Assembly (NCBI GenBank): GCA_020630795.1 | Contig: JAHDIK010000005.1 | Location: forward strand, 190,795-254,794 | Direction of reading: 5' to 3' | From: Colwellia sp. | GTDB lineage: Bacteria; Pseudomonadota; Gammaproteobacteria; Enterobacterales; Alteromonadaceae | DNA length: 64,000 bases | In this document: positions 27,114-35,803 of the stretch, piece after piece | Layout of the letters: each line of letters opens with the position of its first letter | How positions within the stretch are numbered: position 1 is the stretch's first letter | Made by a program: the position numbers and the translations under genes | The notes under the pieces: generated by a model | What the model saw: only the letters and a program-made list of their open reading frames with translations | Told to the model about the DNA's origin: nothing | Databases searched by the model: none

Positions 27114-27761
27114 TTATTTTAATAAAATAGCTTGGTGACAATCAATTAGTTGAGATTTACTTGCGTTGTGTAAATAACTTAGCTTACCTTCCAGTATTAG
27201 TTGATCTCCCGTTTCAGCATTTTCATGTAAATAACTCGCTTGTTTACCCCAAATATGGACAGGGCGTGTTATTTGAATGTTTTTTTGCTCTTTAGTTATC
27301 GGTGAATTTATAAAAAAATTAGAGGTAATGGAGACTTCAGCTAGCTCTTTATTGTTTTCTGTCGTAACTAATTTAACGGGGGAGTTTATTTGTCCGCTAA
27401 GATGTAATTGATTGAGTGATCGAGCATATCCTTTGTCGTATGTTTGTGCGTAAACAGCATGAACAATCTCACGATTGTTTTTTTTGCTATTCAACAAATA
27501 ACCATTAATGAGTAGTATATCGCCTTTTTGGGCATAAGTTAAAGAACGTTCTACTATTTCGCCAACAACTTTAACTATATGGAAGCTAGTCCATTCTTTA
27601 TATTGATTGGATGCTTTATCAAACCATTTGCTGTGTGTAGCTAATGTTAACTCTGCAATTGCGAGTATAGGGTTGGCTTGATATCGAATAACAGGCTTAT
27701 CAACTAAGTTCCCTAGTAATACGCAATTACATAAATGATTATTTTTAATTGAATTATCCAT
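27114..27761 (-). CDS. SSB-like protein with two OB folds
   Basis: This 215-residue protein appears to hold two single-stranded-DNA-binding OB folds. The first (about residues 9-110) has the SSB signature: CVLLGNLVDKPVIRYQAN, then EWTSFHIVKVVGEIVERS, then YAQKGDILLINGYL. The second (about 118-215) repeats it more loosely: LNQLHLSGQINSPVKLV and then ENAETGDQLILEGKLSYL-like wording. The acidic C-terminal tip of housekeeping SSB is missing, so it is not the replicative protein. A PriB-like or plasmid/phage SSB-like role is possible. It lies 35 nt upstream of the propeller gene, in the same direction. Confidence 0.75.
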   Translation of the reverse strand: MDNSIKNNHLCNCVLLGNLVDKPVIRYQANPILAIAELTLATHSKWFDKASNQYKEWTSFHIVKVVGEIVERSLTYAQKGDILLINGYLLNSKKNNREIVHAVYAQTYDKGYARSLNQLHLSGQINSPVKLVTTENNKELAEVSITSNFFINSPITKEQKNIQITRPVHIWGKQASYLHENAETGDQLILEGKLSYLHNASKSQLIDCHQAILLK

Positions 27762-27937
27762 GTATGACCCATGATATAGGTAATTGAGGTAATTTACGAA
27801 ATGTGGCGTGTATAGGCAATATATTATTGGGTTTTAGTTTTATTTATACTGTGTCCTCAGCCCAACCTCATTAATTTTATAATGTGTACTAGTAATAGAT
27901 GAAGGTTTTGACTAGAATCGCTGCCTTAAATAATGAT

Positions 27938-28012
27938 GCTCCCGTGGTGAAGTGGATATCACGTGGACCTCCGGAGTCTAAGTCGCAGGTTCGATTCCTG
28001 CCGGGAGCGCCA
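27938..28012 (+). tRNA. tRNA-Arg (CCG)
   Basis: A full cloverleaf of 75 nt: acceptor GCTCCCG / CGGGAGC, D stem GTGA / TCAC, anticodon stem TGGAC / GTCTA with loop CTCCGGA, T stem GCAGG / CCTGC with loop TTCGATT, discriminator G and encoded CCA. The anticodon CCG is at 27971-27973 and reads CGG. A possible -10 box TATAAT lies at 27878-27883. An 87-codon open frame covering it is spurious. Confidence 0.95.
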
Positions 28013-28260
28013 TTCTTTACTTGTCACGTTATTCCTATTGTTCCTTTAATTTTTCTTAAATTTCGAAATCGCTATACATTGTCTTCTAACAAATCTAAAG
28101 TAGTCAGGTATCGCGTTATCATCACTTTCAAAAATTATGTATTGCTTAAATTTGCTGACTAAACGCCTGAAATAGATTATCTATGGTGGTTTAATTATTT
28201 TGAGAATATATAATCTGAACAATACGTTATGTTATTGATTATTAATAAGGTCTTGTAAGG

Positions 28261-30297
28261 ATGGATTCAATTGGTTTTTTAGGTTTTGCTTTTGCAAGCG
28301 TATCTTACTTAATCTTCATATTATTGTTATTCGCAGCACGTAATAAAACCCTACTTGCCCGATGTATTTTAATTTGTACATTTACCACTTTAACTGCAAA
28401 TGTAGTGGCTACATTACAAATAGAACTTGGTTTTACTCTTCAGTGGGTGATGCTTGCAGATAGTATAAAAATTGCCTGTTGGTCTATCTTTATATTGATA
28501 TGTAATACTGAAGAACGTACGTTTAGAAGACTTGTCTCAAACTCCTATATTAAGCGATATACAACCATATGGGCATGCTTAGTTTCTAGCTGTTGGTTGC
28601 TTACTTACACGTTAAATTTTTCATATGAATTTTTATTTTTACTGTTTATTGTTTTAAATTTATGGGCACTCGTATTATTAGAACAACTATATAGAAGCGC
28701 TAATTCTCAAGTTAGGTGGGCCATTTGGCCATTGGTTATTGCTATTGCAAGTACATCGCTTTTTGACTTTGTATTGTACGCTCAAGCAATGATGATAAAT
28801 CGACTGGATTTTGATTTTTGGTTTAGTCGTGGATTTATATCCATACTTGTTGTGCCTTTGATTATGATCAGTACTCGCCGAATTAAAAACGGTACAGTAC
28901 GTATTTTTGTTTCTCGCAATGTCGTTTTTTATAGTTCAATGCTCATGATTGCTGGTCTGTATTTAATTGTAATGGCAATTGTTGGTTATGTATTAAGTTA
29001 CCTTGGTGGTAAATGGGGATCAGTTTTCAGCGTAGGGTTTCTCGTACTAGGTGGTGTTGTTCTTGTTGTGTTGTTGGCGACCGAAAAATTAAGGCGTAAT
29101 GTTAAAGTTTTTATTGCTAAAAATTTCTTTGCGAACAAGTATGAATATCGTGATGAATGGCTAAATTTGATTGGGAAAATAGAAACAAGCACAGCAGAAA
29201 ACAACTATCAAATGGCAACTCAATTGATGATGTCAAAAGCCAATGCCACTCACGGCGCTATAGTAAAACAAATCACAAATACGCAATTTGAAACTAAATA
29301 TAGTGATGGGCTAACATTCGAAGAAATGTTTACACCCCAATTAATTCATTTATGTCATTTTTGTAAACGTGAAGGGTGGATAATAGATTTAGCGGAATAC
29401 ACTGAAACGCCTAGTATTTATCCTGATTTATCGCTAAACCTGATGCAATGGCAAGACAAAAATATTTCAGTTGTTGTACCGATTTTTATTGGTAAAACAT
29501 TTTATGGCTTATTTATTTTAGGTACTGATAAACAGGCCTCAAAATTGAATTGGGAAGACAGAGACTTATTTTTCGCAGTATCGAAGCAACTAGGTAATGT
29601 ATTATCGTTACATGAAGCGAACGATAAAATTGCTGAATCAAAGCAATTTGACGCATTTAACCGTATGTCGGCATTTTTAGTACACGATCTTAAAAACATA
29701 CAAGCACAGTTGGCGCTTATTACCACAAATGCTGAAAAACATCGCGATAATCCTGAATTTATTGATGATGTATTTGAGACAGTTGACTCTGCCACTGAGC
29801 GGTTAGATAAGGTATTATCTCAGTTACGAAATAAACAAGTCGCTCAGGCTAAGCATAATACGGTTAATTTATCTGAATTAATCGTAAAAGTTGTAAAACA
29901 GCGCAATGTTAAAAGGCCGCTCGTTGATTGTAATGTGAATGGTAACTACAAAGTCGTTGTAGATGAGGAAGTGCTTTTTTCAGTACTTAACCACCTTATT
30001 CAAAATGCGCAGGAAGCCACTGCCGATGATGGTTGGGTTAAAGTGTCTGTTAAAAATGATTCAAGCGACATACAAATTACAATCGAAGATAATGGTACAG
30101 GAATGTCAAAATCTTTTATTGAAAAACGATTGTTTAAGCCATTCGATACCACCAAAGGTAATGCTGGTATGGGGATTGGTGTATATGAAGCTAAACAATT
30201 TATAGAAAGTATTTCTGGCGTAATTAAAGTAGAAAGTGAAGAGGGAGTTGGTACTAAGTTTATCGTAAATATACCAACGTCTTCAGTATTAGATTAA
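28261..30297 (+). CDS. prsK: PEP-CTERM system histidine kinase PrsK
   Basis: This 678-residue membrane kinase matches the PrsK family associated with exosortase/PEP-CTERM systems. The first 280 residues hold about eight membrane helices. A GAF-like domain follows at about 300-450, then the phosphoacceptor segment FLVHDLKNIQAQL (H475) and an HATPase domain with NHLIQNAQEA (N box), DNGTGM and AGMGIGVYEAK (G boxes). The GAF domain plus the HDLKN phospho-site are typical of PrsK. It is followed after 35 nt by prsR. The kinase presumably activates transcription of PEP-CTERM protein genes; the signal is unknown. Confidence 0.93.
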   Translation: MDSIGFLGFAFASVSYLIFILLLFAARNKTLLARCILICTFTTLTANVVATLQIELGFTLQWVMLADSIKIACWSIFILICNTEERTFRRLVSNSYIKRYTTIWACLVSSCWLLTYTLNFSYEFLFLLFIVLNLWALVLLEQLYRSANSQVRWAIWPLVIAIASTSLFDFVLYAQAMMINRLDFDFWFSRGFISILVVPLIMISTRRIKNGTVRIFVSRNVVFYSSMLMIAGLYLIVMAIVGYVLSYLGGKWGSVFSVGFLVLGGVVLVVLLATEKLRRNVKVFIAKNFFANKYEYRDEWLNLIGKIETSTAENNYQMATQLMMSKANATHGAIVKQITNTQFETKYSDGLTFEEMFTPQLIHLCHFCKREGWIIDLAEYTETPSIYPDLSLNLMQWQDKNISVVVPIFIGKTFYGLFILGTDKQASKLNWEDRDLFFAVSKQLGNVLSLHEANDKIAESKQFDAFNRMSAFLVHDLKNIQAQLALITTNAEKHRDNPEFIDDVFETVDSATERLDKVLSQLRNKQVAQAKHNTVNLSELIVKVVKQRNVKRPLVDCNVNGNYKVVVDEEVLFSVLNHLIQNAQEATADDGWVKVSVKNDSSDIQITIEDNGTGMSKSFIEKRLFKPFDTTKGNAGMGIGVYEAKQFIESISGVIKVESEEGVGTKFIVNIPTSSVLD

Positions 30298-30332
30298 GTA
30301 ACAATAATAAATATAGCGAAGGTTTTATCTAC

Positions 30333-31682
30333 ATGGAAAAACTATTAATCATTGATGATGATAAAGGTATTCAAAAGCAGCTTAAATGGAGCTTGTCTGA
30401 TTATGATGTTGTTTTAGCAGGTGATCGTGAAAGTGCGATTGCGGCGGTACGTCGCTTTGAGCCAAAGGTTGTCACGTTAGATTTAGGTTTACCGCCAGAT
30501 GAGGCGAATGCTTCAGAAGGCTTAGCTGCACTGCAGGAAATTTTAACGATTGCACCGCACACTAAGGTTATTGTTATTACAGGTAACGACGATAGAACGA
30601 ATGCACTTAAAGCTATTGCTGCGGGAGCGTATGACTTTTATCAAAAACCTATTGAAACCGAAGTCATTAACGTTATTGTTGAACGTGCGTTTAGTGTAGC
30701 AGCGATTGAAGAAGAAAATCGCCAAATGCGTTCAGTTGCTGGTAGCGACATTGGTATTATCGGCAATAGTGAGTCAATTGAACGATTACGTACTATGGTA
30801 AGACGTATTGCTCCTACTCAAATTACAGCGTTACTTTTAGGTGAAAGTGGTACAGGTAAAGAAGTTACGGCAAACGCAGTGCATTTAGCGAGTGATCGTA
30901 AAGATAAGCCTTTTATTGCTATAAACTGTGCATCAATTCCTGAAACCTTACTTGAAAGTGAATTATTTGGTTTTGAAAAAGGGGCTTTTACAGGGGCACA
31001 CAAAACAACCAAAGGTAAAATCGAATGTGCTGAAGGAGGCACGCTGTTTCTTGATGAAATAGGTGATATGCCATTCAACTTACAAGCAAAACTATTACGA
31101 TTTTTACAAGAAAAACAGATTGAACGTTTAGGCGGCAGACAAGAAATATCGGTAGACGTACGTGTTGTTTGTGCAACTAACCAAAACCTTGAAGAAATGG
31201 TTAAAGAGAAAACATTTAGGGAAGATTTATTTTATCGTGTAAGTGAAATTACCCTTAACATTCCCCCGTTGCGTGATCGTGATGAAGACATGCTCATTTT
31301 AGCGCAATACTTTTTACAACGTTACGCTGAAGAATATAAAAGCAATGTAAAAGGTTTTTCTGACGATGGAATGAGTGCAATTAAAAACCATCGCTGGCCT
31401 GGTAATATTCGTGAGTTACAAAATAAAGTTAAAAGTTCTGTAATAATGTGTACAGGTACGCAAGTTACAGCAATGGATTTAGGCTTTTTCGATCATGAAA
31501 ATACAGAATTTGAGCTATCGCTAAACTTAAGAACGGTGCGAGAACAAGCTGAAACAATCGCTATTCGTAAAGCATATTCATTATCAGATAAAAACATGTC
31601 AAAGGCTGCCGAGTTACTAGGTATCACAAGACCTACACTCTACGCACTTATTGAAAAGTATGATTTAGTTATGCCTGAGTAA
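30333..31682 (+). CDS. prsR: PEP-CTERM response regulator PrsR (sigma-54 activator)
   Basis: This 449-residue NtrC-type regulator is the partner of PrsK. The receiver domain (1-120) has the phosphorylatable Asp at about residue 50 (VTLDLGLPP). The AAA+ domain has Walker A GESGTGKE (170-177), the sigma-54 contact loop GAFTGA (217-222) and Walker B GGTLFLDEIGDM. A Fis-type helix-turn-helix follows at the end (MSKAAELLGITRPTLYALIEKY). It should switch on sigma-54 promoters of exosortase substrate genes. It is co-transcribed with prsK and followed by a probable terminator. No exosortase gene occurs in the window. Confidence 0.94.
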   Translation: MEKLLIIDDDKGIQKQLKWSLSDYDVVLAGDRESAIAAVRRFEPKVVTLDLGLPPDEANASEGLAALQEILTIAPHTKVIVITGNDDRTNALKAIAAGAYDFYQKPIETEVINVIVERAFSVAAIEEENRQMRSVAGSDIGIIGNSESIERLRTMVRRIAPTQITALLLGESGTGKEVTANAVHLASDRKDKPFIAINCASIPETLLESELFGFEKGAFTGAHKTTKGKIECAEGGTLFLDEIGDMPFNLQAKLLRFLQEKQIERLGGRQEISVDVRVVCATNQNLEEMVKEKTFREDLFYRVSEITLNIPPLRDRDEDMLILAQYFLQRYAEEYKSNVKGFSDDGMSAIKNHRWPGNIRELQNKVKSSVIMCTGTQVTAMDLGFFDHENTEFELSLNLRTVREQAETIAIRKAYSLSDKNMSKAAELLGITRPTLYALIEKYDLVMPE

Positions 31683-31715
31683 TTAAGAATACTGGCCATC
31701 GTTTTAATGATTCAT

Positions 31716-31758
31716 ACTTTGTAACAAATCCGATTAGGATGTCACAAAGTAGTTTTTT
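31716..31758 (+). terminator. Probable terminator after prsR
   Basis: The 10-nt arms ACTTTGTAAC and GTCACAAAGT pair with one mismatch around a 15-nt loop and are followed by AG and TTTTTT. It lies between prsR and ompR. Confidence 0.5.
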
Positions 31759-31815
31759 AACTTTGGCTCGTTTTCTATTATATTGAATACATAATAGATC
31801 ACTGAGAAGTACCTT

Positions 31816-32541
31816 ATGGGACAAGAAACACAAAAAGTATTAGTAGTTGATGATGATATGCGCTTGCGTGCGCTACTTGAACGTTATCTTGTAGAGCAAG
31901 GCTTTGTAGTTCGTAGTGCTGCAAATTCGGAACAAATGGACAGGTTATTAGAACGCGAAAACTTTCATTTACTTGTGCTTGATCTCATGTTACCGGGTGA
32001 AGATGGGCTTTCAATATGCCGTCGACTTCGTCAAAACTCGAATGATATTCCTATTGTGATGCTTACCGCTAAAGGTGATGAGGTGGATCGAATTATAGGC
32101 CTAGAATTGGGTGCTGATGACTACATGCCTAAGCCTTTTAATCCGCGAGAGCTATTGGCTAGGATTAAAGCGGTACTTCGACGTAAAGTACAAGAAGCCC
32201 CCGGTGCTCCGAGTCAAGAAGAAAACATCATCGCTTTCGGTGAATACCAGCTAAATTTAGCAACGAGAGAAATGTTAAAAGGTGATGTTAATATGCCGCT
32301 AACCAGCGGAGAGTTCGCTGTATTAAAAGCATTAATTAGTCATCCTCGAGAGCCATTATCTCGCGATAAATTAATGAACTTAGCTCGAGGGCGCGACTAT
32401 TCTGCGCTTGAGCGCAGTATTGATGTTCAAGTATCTCGACTAAGACGTATGTTAGAAGAAGATCCTGCAAAACCTCGATATATTCAAACAGTTTGGGGGC
32501 TAGGCTATGTATTTGTTCCTGAAGGAAAAGAAGTCGCTTAA
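31816..32541 (+). CDS. ompR: Osmolarity response regulator OmpR
   Basis: This 241-residue DNA-binding response regulator has an N-terminal receiver domain (acidic VVDDDMR at 10-16, phospho-Asp D56 in LVLDLMLPG, Lys in PKPFNPREL). The C-terminal winged helix ends in RYIQTVWGLGYVFVP. The sequence closely follows E. coli OmpR, including the LLERYLVEQGF and EDGLSICRRLR segments. It controls porin and envelope genes in response to osmolarity. The kinase gene envZ follows after 23 nt. The length is as expected. Confidence 0.95.
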   Translation: MGQETQKVLVVDDDMRLRALLERYLVEQGFVVRSAANSEQMDRLLERENFHLLVLDLMLPGEDGLSICRRLRQNSNDIPIVMLTAKGDEVDRIIGLELGADDYMPKPFNPRELLARIKAVLRRKVQEAPGAPSQEENIIAFGEYQLNLATREMLKGDVNMPLTSGEFAVLKALISHPREPLSRDKLMNLARGRDYSALERSIDVQVSRLRRMLEEDPAKPRYIQTVWGLGYVFVPEGKEVA

Positions 32542-32564
32542 TACATTAGTATAGCGACTTAAAC

Positions 32565-33863
32565 ATGAAAGTTTTACCTCGTAGTGCTTTTGGACAAACT
32601 GTTTTACTAATAGGTGTTTTGTTATTGGTAAATCAAGTGGTCTCATACATTTCAATTGCAATTTATATACTCCAACCAAACGCTCAGCAAGTTAATCAGC
32701 TCTTGGCTAAACAAGTCAGAGCTGTATTTATCGATATAGACGACCCTATTTTAAGACCTGCAATGGCAGAGGCGTTTCATAAAGAAACAGGAATAGGGGT
32801 TTACCGTGAAAATATGGCTATGAGGCTTGGGTTGGAACATGCCACACATTACCCGTTTCGTTCAGAAGAAATGTCACTACTTCTTGGAGGGCCTGCTGAA
32901 GTTCGCATTTCTCAGGGAGATGAATACTTATTTTGGATAAGGCCACCTCAAGCACCTGACTGGTGGGTGAAGATTCCGCTAACAGGATTAGAAGAAGAAA
33001 ATCTGTATCCGCTCTTGGGGGTATTAGTCATTTTAGGTGTACTCAGTGTTGCTGGCGGTTGGCTTTTTGTCAGACAGCTTAATCGACCATTACGTTCACT
33101 GCAGCGTGCAGCAGAAGAAGTGGGTCGAGGAAACTTTCCTGAACCTCTTAAAGAAAATGGAACAACGGAAATTGTTTCTGTTACTCAAGCATTTAATCAT
33201 ATGTCAAAAGGCATTCGTCAATTAGAAGATGATCGTAACCTTTTGATGGCAGGAATCTCGCACGACTTGCGTACACCGCTCACTCGAATACGGTTGTCTA
33301 CCGAAATGATGTCATCTGTCGACGAATTTTTAAAAGAAGGAATCGAAGGTGACATTGATGATATGAATAAAATCATAGATCAGTTCATTGATTATATTCG
33401 TAATGACCATACCGATGTATTTGAAATGCACAGCTTAAATGTTCTGTTAGCAGATGTTGTACAAGCTGAATCAATTCCTGGGCGTAATATCGTTTTAAGT
33501 GGAGAAGAAGTTTCTAACGTTCCTATGCGTTACATTGCAATAAAGCGAGTCGTCGCTAATTTGATTCAAAACTCTCTTCGTTATAGTGAAGGTGATGTAG
33601 ATATTGAAGTGAACGAATCAACTCGAAATCGTACGGTCAGCTTTTCTGTTTTAGATAACGGCCCAGGGATTCCAGAAGATGATATTCAGAGGTTGTTTCA
33701 GCCCTTTACACAAGGCGATATCGCGCGTGGAGGTGAGGGGAGCGGTTTAGGTTTAGCGATCATTAAACGTATTGTTGATTCTCATGGCGGACGCGTAACC
33801 TTGTCAAATCGTAAGGAAGGTGGTTTGAAAGCTGTGGTGACACTGCCTTATTCTGAAAAATAA
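32565..33863 (+). CDS. envZ: Osmosensor histidine kinase EnvZ
   Basis: This 432-residue inner membrane kinase is the partner of OmpR. It has two membrane helices (about residues 10-36 and 149-169) around a periplasmic loop, then a HAMP domain ([19 protein letters not shown]). The phospho-His is H233 in [15 protein letters not shown], identical to the EnvZ core. N ([11 protein letters not shown]), G1 (DNGPGIP) and G2 (GSGLGLAI) ATP-binding boxes follow. Bifunctional kinase/phosphatase activity is known for the family. The operon ends at a strong terminator directly after the stop. Confidence 0.95.
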   Translation: MKVLPRSAFGQTVLLIGVLLLVNQVVSYISIAIYILQPNAQQVNQLLAKQVRAVFIDIDDPILRPAMAEAFHKETGIGVYRENMAMRLGLEHATHYPFRSEEMSLLLGGPAEVRISQGDEYLFWIRPPQAPDWWVKIPLTGLEEENLYPLLGVLVILGVLSVAGGWLFVRQLNRPLRSLQRAAEEVGRGNFPEPLKENGTTEIVSVTQAFNHMSKGIRQLEDDRNLLMAGISHDLRTPLTRIRLSTEMMSSVDEFLKEGIEGDIDDMNKIIDQFIDYIRNDHTDVFEMHSLNVLLADVVQAESIPGRNIVLSGEEVSNVPMRYIAIKRVVANLIQNSLRYSEGDVDIEVNESTRNRTVSFSVLDNGPGIPEDDIQRLFQPFTQGDIARGGEGSGLGLAIIKRIVDSHGGRVTLSNRKEGGLKAVVTLPYSEK

Positions 33864-33888
33864 AAAGCCGCAAAAGCGGCTTTATTAT
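33864..33888. terminator. Terminator between envZ and pckA
   Basis: The stem AAAGCCGC / GCGGCTTT has a 4-nt AAAA loop. It starts at the envZ stop codon and lies about 20 nt from the end of the convergent pckA gene. A and T tracts on both sides suit termination in either direction. Confidence 0.85.
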
Positions 33889-33907
33889 TTTTAAATACTT
33901 CTCGTCT

Positions 33908-35518
33908 TTATAACTTAGGTCCTGCATCAACTAAGGCTTTACCATTATCATTGTCGGTAAATTTCTCAAAGTTGTTAATAAACTTGCCAGCTAAGTCCTT
34001 AGCTTTCACTTCCCAGTCGTTTACTGATGCATATGTGTGTCTAGGATCAAGTATTTCGTCGTTTACACCATCTAAAGATGTAGGTACTTCAAGGTTAAAC
34101 AATGGAACAACTTTTGTCTCTGCGCTATCTATAGAACCATCAAGAATCGAGTCTATAATTGCGCGCGTATCTTTAATTGAGATACGTTTACCTGTTCCAT
34201 TCCAGCCCGTATTTACTAAGTATGCTTCAGCACCAGAAGCATTCATGCGATTTTGTAATACTTCAGCATATTTTGTTGGGTGTAAGCTTAAAAATGCCGC
34301 ACCAAAACAACTTGAGAAAGTAGGAGTAGGCTCTGTGATACCGCGCTCTGTACCAGCAAGTTTCGCTGTAAAGCCTGATAAAAAGTAATATTGAGTTTGC
34401 GCCGGAGTTAGTTTAGCAACTGGAGGCAACACACCAAAGGCATCAGCAGTTAAGAAAATCACCTTATTTGCGTGGCCTGCTTTTGAAACAGGTTTAACAA
34501 TGTTGTCAATATGATAAATTGGGTAAGACACGCGAGTGTTTTCCGTTTTTGAATTATCATCAAAATCAATTTTCCCGTTTTCATCTACTGTCACATTTTC
34601 TAATAGTGCATCACGTCTAATCGCATTGTATATGTCAGGCTCATTTTCTTTACTTAAATTAATGGTTTTAGCATAACAACCACCTTCGAAGTTGAATATA
34701 CCGTTATCATCCCAGCCGTGCTCATCATCACCAATAAGTTCACGCTTTGGATCAGTCGAAAGCGTTGTTTTACCTGTGCCCGATAACCCGAAGAAAATCG
34801 CTACGTCGCCTTTTTCACATACGTTAGCACTACAGTGCATTGATGCAATACCTTTTAGTGGAAGTAGGTAGTTCATCATCGAGAACATGCCTTTCTTCAT
34901 TTCTCCGCCGTACCAGGTTCCACCGATCAGTTGAACTTTTTCAGTTAGGTTAAACGCAACAAAGTTTTCAGAATTTAAACCTTGCTCTTTCCAATGAGGG
35001 TTGGTTGTTTTTGCACCATTCATCACAACAAAATCAGGTTCGTAAGATGTTAACTCGTCTTCGGTTGGGCGAATAAACATATTTTTAACAAAGTGTGCTT
35101 GCCATGCTACTTCTGTGATGAAACGTACTTTTAATCGTGTATCTTCGTTTGCACCACAATATGTATCAACAACGTAAAGTTTTTTCCCACTAAGCTGTGT
35201 TGTTACTAAACCTTTTAGATGAGTCCACGTTTCTTGTGACATTGGCTTGTTGTCATTTTTACCTTGATCAGACCACCAAACCGTATCTCTCGTTACATCA
35301 TCTCTTACAATATATTTATCTTTTGGAGACCTACCTGTAAATTCACCCGTGTCGACATTAACCGCTCCTAGCTCAGTTTCTACACCTTTATCAAAACCAG
35401 ACAAGCTGTCCTTTGTTTCTTCAGCAAAAAGTACTTCATAAGATGGATTGTAAACAACCTCTGCAACATTATTGATACCATATTGCGACAGATTAATTGA
35501 ATTTTCCAAAACGGTCAT
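33908..35518 (-). CDS. pckA: Phosphoenolpyruvate carboxykinase (ATP)
   Basis: This 536-residue cytoplasmic enzyme converts oxaloacetate and ATP to phosphoenolpyruvate, CO2 and ADP, the entry step of gluconeogenesis. The substrate site RSPKDKYIV lies near residue 60. The kinase-1a P-loop is [11 protein letters not shown] near residue 245, and [22 protein letters not shown] nearby binds metal. The length fits the ATP-dependent bacterial family. It is monocistronic and convergent with ompR-envZ, the neighbourhood also known in E. coli. Catabolite control is expected from the family, but no clear CRP site was identified. Confidence 0.97.
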   Translation of the reverse strand: MTVLENSINLSQYGINNVAEVVYNPSYEVLFAEETKDSLSGFDKGVETELGAVNVDTGEFTGRSPKDKYIVRDDVTRDTVWWSDQGKNDNKPMSQETWTHLKGLVTTQLSGKKLYVVDTYCGANEDTRLKVRFITEVAWQAHFVKNMFIRPTEDELTSYEPDFVVMNGAKTTNPHWKEQGLNSENFVAFNLTEKVQLIGGTWYGGEMKKGMFSMMNYLLPLKGIASMHCSANVCEKGDVAIFFGLSGTGKTTLSTDPKRELIGDDEHGWDDNGIFNFEGGCYAKTINLSKENEPDIYNAIRRDALLENVTVDENGKIDFDDNSKTENTRVSYPIYHIDNIVKPVSKAGHANKVIFLTADAFGVLPPVAKLTPAQTQYYFLSGFTAKLAGTERGITEPTPTFSSCFGAAFLSLHPTKYAEVLQNRMNASGAEAYLVNTGWNGTGKRISIKDTRAIIDSILDGSIDSAETKVVPLFNLEVPTSLDGVNDEILDPRHTYASVNDWEVKAKDLAGKFINNFEKFTDNDNGKALVDAGPKL

Positions 35519-35725
35519 TTTATGTATTCTCCAAGGTAAAATTTCAAAACAAGTAGTTGATGTGCGTATTTTATGTGACTTTCATATAAAACGAAAGATA
35601 AATGTGTTTCGTTTTGAAAGTTTTCATGTTTAATTACATTGCGTTTTTGTGTTTATTGGAGTTTTTACACTAAAATGTGTTCATTAATTGTATATTTAGT
35701 AAGGGTTTAACGTGAACTTAAGGAG

Positions 35726-35746
35726 TAGGGGAGTGTTGACTCCCCT
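35726..35746. terminator. GC-rich hairpin between mrcA and pckA
   Basis: The perfect stem AGGGGAGT / ACTCCCCT has a 4-nt GTTG loop, in the 285-nt gap downstream of mrcA and upstream of pckA on the minus strand. There is no T run, so it may be a factor-assisted terminator or a leader hairpin. Nothing else recognisable lies in this gap. Confidence 0.4.
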
Positions 35747-35803
35747 CTAAGTGATAGCGAATATAATTTTTTGTAATAGTGATTGTATGGTTTTATTGAT
35801 TAC

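Noticed and set aside
27899..28162. An 87-codon open frame on the plus strand
   Set aside because: It runs through the tRNA-Arg gene and has no protein-like composition.
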